A stretch of 58,530 nucleotides of DNA from assembly GCA_025060715.1 (NCBI GenBank), contig JANXBG010000007.1, positions 1 to 58,530 of the forward strand, in the 5' to 3' direction. The DNA is from Caldifarciminota bacterium. GTDB lineage: Bacteria > Hydrothermota > Tepidihabitantia > Tepidihabitantales > DTDR01. Positions 53,531-58,530 of this stretch are shown here, one piece after another (positions within the stretch are counted from its first letter, which is position 1; the number at the start of each line of letters is the position of its first letter). The notes below the pieces were generated by a model. The model worked only from the letters and a program-made list of their open reading frames with translations, ran no database searches and was not told the DNA's origin. Made by a program: the position numbers and the translations under genes.

Positions 53531-54792
53531 AATTTTAAAATCTCTTTTGCCTTTTTAGCATATTCACTATCAGGGGCTTCTTTAATAATCTCTTCAAAAA
53601 GATTTTTACCTTTCTCTTTATCGATCTCTTTATAATAAATATAAGCTGAAGCAAATTTTGCCTTTAAGGCATATCTACTATTAGGATAATTCTTATAAAT
53701 TTTTTCATATTCTTTTAAAGCTGAAGAATAATCCTTTAAGGAAAGAAGATAAACTTCAGCCAATTTAAAATGGTAAAAAGCTGGTTCTAAGGTATCTTCT
53801 TTTGTTGGATTTAATAATTTCTTTATTAGATTTTTTTTCCATTTTACAATTGAACTCAATTCAGTAGTTGGGCCTTTAAGATAAGAAGAATCATAATAAA
53901 TTAAAGCACTATCAAATACTCCTTTTTCTTCCCATCTTTCCCCGATAAGATAATAGGCCCTTTGGGCTTCAGTACCTTTAACTTTTTTGAGATTTAAAAA
54001 GGCATTATTATCATCTTTAAGCCATAAATAAATTTTCCCAATATTTAAATAAAGAAGGTCCCTTAAATCAGAATACTTATCTAAATACTTTTCTAATTTT
54101 CTAAGATAAGTTTTTAAAGTATCTTTGTTTTCAGTATCTAAACAGTCAACTATTTTTATTAAAATCTTAATCTTTTCTTTCTCATCCTTTTCTATTTTAA
54201 ATAACTCATTATAAAAAATTTTTGCTTCGGATAATTTATTCGTCTCTTTTTTAACTTCAGCAATCTTTAACAATCCTTCTTTTCTTAATGGATGTTTTTT
54301 AAAGGTATTAACAAAAGTGAGCATTGAATCTAAAAATATCTGATACTCCTTTTGAAGATAATAAATTAAAGCAATTTGGTATTTTGTTAAGGGGAGATAT
54401 TTTTTAGAAAGTTTTCTTAAAATTTCTATTGCCTTATGATATTCTTTTAATTCCAAATAAGTAAGAGCTTGGTAATATAAAGCATCTTCTCTCTTTTTAT
54501 GATTAGGAAAATAGGATAAGAAAAGTTCAAACTGTTCTAAAGCTTTTTTATACTCTTTAAGATAATAATTACTAACAGCAATAATAAAGAGGGCATCACC
54601 TTCCCATTTAGAATTTGGATATTTCACTAAAAGTAAATTACTTTTTTCTTTTGCCTTATTAAACTTTACCTGGGCCTCACTAATATTTTTTGTTTTTAAA
54701 CCTTCTTGGAAATATTTGTTGGCGTTATAAAAAAGATTAAAATAGGCACAATTAAAAAATAAAAGAGAAATTATTATAAATATTTTTGCCAT
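53527..54792 (-). CDS. TPR-repeat lipoprotein-like protein
   Basis: In this 421-residue protein the N-terminus (IFIIISLLFFNCAYF) looks like a lipoprotein signal with Cys 15, although the lipobox is weak. The remainder is TPR-like repeats: AEVKFNKAKEKSNLLL-type, ALEQFELFLSYFPNHKKRED, AIEILRKLSKKY, ALKEYEKIYKNYPNSRYALK and a final LFEEIIKEAPDSEYAKKAKE. The layout fits BamD/YbgF-type outer-membrane assembly proteins. It begins right after ndk. Confidence 0.75.
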   Translation of the reverse strand: MAKIFIIISLLFFNCAYFNLFYNANKYFQEGLKTKNISEAQVKFNKAKEKSNLLLVKYPNSKWEGDALFIIAVSNYYLKEYKKALEQFELFLSYFPNHKKREDALYYQALTYLELKEYHKAIEILRKLSKKYLPLTKYQIALIYYLQKEYQIFLDSMLTFVNTFKKHPLRKEGLLKIAEVKKETNKLSEAKIFYNELFKIEKDEKEKIKILIKIVDCLDTENKDTLKTYLRKLEKYLDKYSDLRDLLYLNIGKIYLWLKDDNNAFLNLKKVKGTEAQRAYYLIGERWEEKGVFDSALIYYDSSYLKGPTTELSSIVKWKKNLIKKLLNPTKEDTLEPAFYHFKLAEVYLLSLKDYSSALKEYEKIYKNYPNSRYALKAKFASAYIYYKEIDKEKGKNLFEEIIKEAPDSEYAKKAKEILKL

Positions 54793-55188
54793 TTAAAAGA
54801 AAAATTTTATTTCCCTCTCTACATCCTCTTTGGGATTAGCAGCATGAACTACATTTTTTTGAATAGAAGTGCCAAAATCTCCACGAATTGTTCCTTTTTT
54901 AGCTTTTTTTGGGTCAGTATCTCCTACTAATTCTCGCAGTCGCCTTTGAGAATCTTTACCCGCTAAAAGAATAACAACAATTGGTCCGCTTGCCATAAAT
55001 CTACAAAGAGAAGGATAAAAATCTTTTCCTTTATGGATTTTATAAAACTCTTTTGCTTCTTTTATTGTCAATTTTAAAGATTTAATAGCCAAAATATCAA
55101 AACCCTTTTCTTCTATCCGCGAAATTATTTTACCAATTAATTTTCTTTTTACGCCATCAGGTTTAATGATTAACAAAGTTCTCTCAAT
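54793..55188 (-). CDS. ndk: Nucleoside diphosphate kinase Ndk, apparent ATT start
   Basis: This protein transfers gamma-phosphate between NTPs and NDPs. Signatures: LLIIKPDGVKRKLIGKIISR, FYPSLCRFMASGPIVVILL, RRLRELVGDTDPKKA, GTIRGDFG and the catalytic His in NVVHAAN. The first canonical start (TTG 55176) would begin at LLIIKPDG, four residues short of the family N-terminus. The codons just before it read ATT-E-R-T, matching the usual MERTLLIIKPD, so I place the start at ATT 55188. This gives 131 residues. The start lies 4 bases after the upstream stop. Confidence 0.88.
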   Translation of the reverse strand: MERTLLIIKPDGVKRKLIGKIISRIEEKGFDILAIKSLKLTIKEAKEFYKIHKGKDFYPSLCRFMASGPIVVILLAGKDSQRRLRELVGDTDPKKAKKGTIRGDFGTSIQKNVVHAANPKEDVEREIKFFF

Positions 55189-55192
55189 CTTT

Positions 55193-56170
55193 TTAGCTAC
55201 CCCATCTTCTTATTCTTTTTTTCCAAAATTCCTCAAAAAGAATATTAAATTTAAAAGCAAAAATAAATTCTTCTAAATTCTCTTTTTTGTGATAAGAGAT
55301 TATTAATTCCGGATAGAAACTTCCATAATTTTTAATAATAATTTCGGAAAGCAGCCCAAAATTTATCTTTTTTATTTTATTTAAAGAGAAACCAAAGTTT
55401 ATTTTGTTTATCCGATTTAAAAAAAGAAAATCAAAAGCAAAAGAGAAGGTATTTTTTAAAGGAAAAAGTAAACTATCTTTTTGGTAAAAATAATTAAAAT
55501 TTAATTGAGAATTATTTTTTAAATAAAGAGTTAAAAAAAGAGAAAAATCGGGTTTTAAAGAATATTTTTTCAATCTCTTTTTTTCTTTAATCTTTTTAAA
55601 AAATCCTAATTGAAACCCAAAAGAAAATTTTTCTAATTTTCTAATAAACCCAGCTTTAAAATTTCTACCAATATAATCATAAGAAATAGTTTCGCAGGCA
55701 AGAATATTTTTATCTTTCTCAACGGCAAAGATTTCTAAATTATTTCCTAAATTAAAATTTCCTTCGCCAAATAAAAGGAAGCTATTAAAGGATTTTAAAA
55801 AAAGTAAACCTAAATTATAAATTCCTCCTTTTGAACTTACGTGCCAAAAATAATCTTTCTTTTTAAAATTTTCCGATTGATAATAAATATCATAACCTTG
55901 ATTTAAATATTCATCCATTTTCAAACCAATTTGATAACTTTTTAAAAAGGGAATAAAGAGATATAGTTCCTCGGGTTGAAAATTAAAAACTGCTCTTTTT
56001 TCTTTATTTTCTTTTCCTAAAATAAAGTAATTATTAAAAGAGAAAAATACTTTAGTTTTTGGGGCAAATAATATATTCTCTTTTTTTAATAAAAATTTAT
56101 CCTTTTCTTGTCCAAAAAAAAATGGGTTAAAAAAGGAATAATTTAAAAGAAAAAAAACAACTACACTCAT
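55193..56170 (-). CDS. Predicted outer-membrane beta-barrel protein
   Basis: This 325-residue protein has a signal segment (MSVVVFFLLNYSFFNPFFFG). It is then rich in alternating aromatic and polar strands (KVFFSFNNYFILG, GLKMDEYLNQGYDIYYQ, FSFGFQLGFFKK, DFSLFLTLYLKNNSQLNFNY, KINFGFSLNK). No family is recognised. The extreme Phe/Lys/Asn content reflects the AT-rich genome. It sits between a DNRLRE lipoprotein and ndk, overlapping the former by 4 bases. Confidence 0.6.
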   Translation of the reverse strand: MSVVVFFLLNYSFFNPFFFGQEKDKFLLKKENILFAPKTKVFFSFNNYFILGKENKEKRAVFNFQPEELYLFIPFLKSYQIGLKMDEYLNQGYDIYYQSENFKKKDYFWHVSSKGGIYNLGLLFLKSFNSFLLFGEGNFNLGNNLEIFAVEKDKNILACETISYDYIGRNFKAGFIRKLEKFSFGFQLGFFKKIKEKKRLKKYSLKPDFSLFLTLYLKNNSQLNFNYFYQKDSLLFPLKNTFSFAFDFLFLNRINKINFGFSLNKIKKINFGLLSEIIIKNYGSFYPELIISYHKKENLEEFIFAFKFNILFEEFWKKRIRRWGS

Positions 56171-57258
56171 AATCTTTCTTTTGGTTTTAAGAAATAGAAG
56201 ATTTCAATTCTTGGCATTTTTTTATCTTCTTTTTTAATAAGTAGAAAGCGGGGATAGGAATTAAAGGGATAGAGAGAGAGAAATAATCCAAAATTGGAGT
56301 CCGGTTTTTCTTTCCAAAAATTGATTAAACTCTTAATATCAATTTTTATTATTGTATCTCTTCTTAAAATTAATGTTCTTTTATAGATTTCATAGGAGGC
56401 TTTTTCTCTATTTATTAAATAATCACTCGTTAGTTTTAAAATTACAATTTCGTTAGAATCTAAAGGAAAATAAGAACTTTCAGTTTCGGGATACAGAAAT
56501 AAATCAGCATTTATAATATTGGTTTCTTTGGAGAGATTATTTAAATCAAATTTTAGATAACTAAAAAAGGGATAGCCGCTACCGATAACAAAATAATTTT
56601 CAGGAACTTTAAAGAGAGTATCAACAATATAAGCATTGGCTGTAAGATTAAAAATAGTATCTCTATTATTTTTTCTTAAATAGAGTTTTGGTGGTTTAAT
56701 TTCTGTACGACTATAAAATGAAATAAATTTTTCAGTTTTGTTTTGGGGAATTAAAATAACTCCGTAATTAATTTTAAAAAGGGTATCAAAATTATGAGGA
56801 TTTAATTCTATCACTGTTGAATCTTCTTTAGTTTCTCCCTCTCCCAATAAAAGTTCATAATAATCACCACCGTAATTAATCCAACGGACAAAAGAACTTG
56901 CTAATCTCCAGGTAACTTCATTTTCATTCCATTCTAAAATTATCGGATAAACTTTAAAGGTTATTGAAGAATAATATTTAGGATAAAGAATTAGTTTTAT
57001 CTCTTCACTATTTTTAAAAGAGGTATCTAAAGAAAAATTTAATAAAATGCGACATTCATAAAAATCATTTTTTCCTAAAAATAATCCTTGGCCGCCACCG
57101 CAGGGATAAGACTTACCGAATATATCAGAAGTAATGGGGTTAAGAAAAATTAAAGTATCGCTACCAACCCGTTCTTTTACTCCCTCTCTACCAACTTCGT
57201 TGATATGGCAAGAGAAAAAAATTAAAAGGATAAAAAGTGAAAAATTTTTAATTTCCAT
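56167..57258 (-). CDS. DNRLRE-domain lipoprotein-like surface protein
   Basis: This 363-residue protein has a signal ending IFFSCHIN, suggesting lipidation. Around residues 100-135 the text IILEWNENEVTWRLASSFVR followed by WINYGGDYYE matches the DNRLRE pattern (W-x-E-x-x-VTW...W-x-x-PGGD-Y). A related second beta-domain appears near 210-340. DNRLRE domains occur in secreted beta-sandwich proteins. It overlaps plsX by 11 bases. Confidence 0.68.
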   Translation of the reverse strand: MEIKNFSLFILLIFFSCHINEVGREGVKERVGSDTLIFLNPITSDIFGKSYPCGGGQGLFLGKNDFYECRILLNFSLDTSFKNSEEIKLILYPKYYSSITFKVYPIILEWNENEVTWRLASSFVRWINYGGDYYELLLGEGETKEDSTVIELNPHNFDTLFKINYGVILIPQNKTEKFISFYSRTEIKPPKLYLRKNNRDTIFNLTANAYIVDTLFKVPENYFVIGSGYPFFSYLKFDLNNLSKETNIINADLFLYPETESSYFPLDSNEIVILKLTSDYLINREKASYEIYKRTLILRRDTIIKIDIKSLINFWKEKPDSNFGLFLSLYPFNSYPRFLLIKKEDKKMPRIEIFYFLKPKERL

Positions 57259-58261
57259 TTTTTATATTAAGATAAAAAGGTAAATTTTCTTTTAAAAAAG
57301 AGACTAAATTGCTTTGGGCAAAAAAGGCAGCCGTTTGGATAGCATTTTTAATTGCCCTTTCATTACTTCTACCATGGGCGACAACTATTGTGCCATTAAT
57401 TCCTAACAAAATTCCGCCACCTTGTTCTTCATAATTGAGTTTTTCTATAAACTCTTCTAAGACCGGTTTAGAAAACCATCTTCTCATTCGGTATTTGGTT
57501 TCAGAAGAAAGATAATTTTTTAATGCCTGATTTAAGGTTTCTACAATTCCTTCACCAAATTTCAAAAGGATATTACCAACAAAACCATCACAAACGATAA
57601 CATCGACAACTCCTTTAAATATATCACATCCTTCAATATTACCAATAAAATTGAGAGGAGAATTTTTTAATAAATTATAACTCTGCTGATACAACTCAGT
57701 TCCTTTATTTTCTTCTTTCCCAATATTTAATAAACCGATAGTGGGATTTGCCTTTTTGAATAATAATTCATAGGTCAAAGAGCCTAAGATACCAAATTGC
57801 CAAAGGTTAATTGGCTTTACTGTTGGATTGGCCCCAGCATCAATCAAAAGAGAAAAACCCATTTGGGTTGGCAAAAGAATACCAATCGCCGGTCTTAAAA
57901 TTCCTTCTAAAGTTCCTAAAAATTTTAAAGCAATTACTAACAAGGCACCGGTATCACCCGCACTTACTACTGCGGAAACTTTATTCTCCTTCATTAAGGA
58001 AACAGCACTAACTATAGAATTGTTCAGCTTTCTTTTCAATAATTCAACCGGTGAATCAAAGGAGAGAGTAGTGCTCTCACATTCTAAAAATTCAATCCTT
58101 TCTGAAAATTTTTCTTTTAATAAAGAGATGGGAAATAACTCTTTTTTTCCAATAAGGATAATATTTAATTCAGGATTTTCCTCTAATGCCTTTTCTACAC
58201 CTAAAATTTCTGGCTTTGGTGCTTCATCACTTCCTAAACCATCAACTGCAATTTTTATCAT
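57248..58261 (-). CDS. plsX: Phosphate acyltransferase PlsX
   Basis: This 337-residue protein makes acyl-phosphate from acyl-ACP for phospholipid synthesis. Signatures: [15 protein letters not shown] (family MDAMGGDxAP variant), [63 protein letters not shown] and [17 protein letters not shown]. It overlaps rpmF by 4 bases, the classic rpmF-plsX pair. Confidence 0.94.
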   Translation of the reverse strand: MIKIAVDGLGSDEAPKPEILGVEKALEENPELNIILIGKKELFPISLLKEKFSERIEFLECESTTLSFDSPVELLKRKLNNSIVSAVSLMKENKVSAVVSAGDTGALLVIALKFLGTLEGILRPAIGILLPTQMGFSLLIDAGANPTVKPINLWQFGILGSLTYELLFKKANPTIGLLNIGKEENKGTELYQQSYNLLKNSPLNFIGNIEGCDIFKGVVDVIVCDGFVGNILLKFGEGIVETLNQALKNYLSSETKYRMRRWFSKPVLEEFIEKLNYEEQGGGILLGINGTIVVAHGRSNERAIKNAIQTAAFFAQSNLVSFLKENLPFYLNIKNGN

Positions 58262-58449
58262 TCTTTCTCTTTTTTACTAACCACCATCATTTCTCTTCCT
58301 TTATAAAAACCACAATGAGGACAAACAGTGTGAGGCAATTTTAATTGATGACAATGAGGACACTCCACCCATTGAGGAACCTTTAACTTCCAATGGGTTC
58401 TTCTTTTTCTTCCTCTTGATTTAGAATGTCTTCTTTTTGGAACCGGCAT
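58258..58449 (-). CDS. rpmF: Ribosomal protein L32
   Basis: This 63-residue protein starts [20 protein letters not shown] and contains two CxxC pairs ([16 protein letters not shown]), the zinc-binding form. AAGGAG precedes the start at normal spacing. It is the first gene of the rpmF-plsX-ndk-pyr unit. Confidence 0.96.
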   Translation of the reverse strand: MPVPKRRHSKSRGRKRRTHWKLKVPQWVECPHCHQLKLPHTVCPHCGFYKGREMMVVSKKEKE

Positions 58450-58478
58450 ATTATCTCCTTCTTTATATTTAAAAAATT

Positions 58479-58506
58479 ATTATAATTATAAATTTAAAAA
58501 TGTCAA
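58479..58506 (-). promoter_or_regulatory. Consensus promoter of rpmF-plsX-ndk-pyr unit
   Basis: Minus strand TTGACA (58506-58501), 16-bp spacer, TATAAT (58484-58479), both perfect consensus. The rpmF ATG is 29 bases downstream of the -10 box with a clear ribosome site. It is a useful leadered reference for the leaderless promoters in this window. Confidence 0.75.
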
Positions 58507-58530
58507 TCTAAACATAAAATAGACAGTAAT

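Overview
The window comes from an AT-rich (roughly 30% GC by eye), diderm, uncultured-type bacterium. Apolipoprotein N-acyltransferase, an LptE-like protein, several predicted outer-membrane barrels and lipoproteins point to an outer membrane. Four large secreted proteins end in the short GxYF...K tail typical of type IX-like (Por) sorting domains. Together with DUF763, DUF2723, a zinc-type S14 and dense overlapping operons, this resembles candidate phylum WOR-3/Stahlbacteria or a relative. That assignment is inference; no rRNA gene is present to test it.

Layout. Bases 1-894 are mostly decayed DNA holding a frameshifted remnant of an MvaI/BcnI-type restriction endonuclease. From 11.5 kb leftwards runs one long minus-strand unit: tRNA-Arg(ACG), tadA, tRNA-Ser(CGA), an M6 metalloprotease, a WEDxRxGxxDIY repeat protein, a small membrane protein, nadB, a Xer recombinase and an RlmD-like methylase. 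From 11.6 to 16.5 kb on plus: a TPR protein, a GNAT protein, an unknown protein, purN and lnt, converging on an M14 carboxypeptidase. From 18.6 to 25.7 kb: a PP-loop ATPase, then DUF763, an RsmB-like m5C methylase, a GerMN-like protein, metG, tatD and rsmA. Next come an amidohydrolase, a TRAM-type RlmD and lptE (minus), DUF4870 (plus), and trxA-tlpA-osmC-guaB (minus). Four tRNAs lie at 33.1-33.5 kb. Then follow DUF2723-fabD-M50 protease-lipB (minus), a CofE-like protein, a secreted protein and an LVIVD-repeat protein (plus).

From 48.5 to 41.6 kb is the S10-spc ribosomal operon (rpsJ to rpsH). It stops after rpsH and is followed by a 54-residue membrane ORF. Upstream are a PTPS-family protein and an outer-membrane protein. 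After a roughly 950-bp gene-poor stretch comes a final minus-strand unit: rpmF-plsX-lipoprotein-barrel-ndk-TPR lipoprotein-pyrK-pyrD-pyrF-pyrE.

The strongest theme is gene expression. At least eight first genes have a sigma70-like promoter (TTGAxx, 16-17 bp, TATAAT) whose -10 box ends only 5-9 bases before the start codon, with no Shine-Dalgarno site, which implies leaderless mRNAs. Three protein genes begin 8 to 14 bases after a tRNA 3' end, so tRNA processing could create near-leaderless mRNAs. Two genes (M6 protease, ndk) appear to start at AUU or AUC. Internal operon genes and some first genes (rpmF, the M14 protease, fabD) do have Shine-Dalgarno sites, so both modes seem to coexist.
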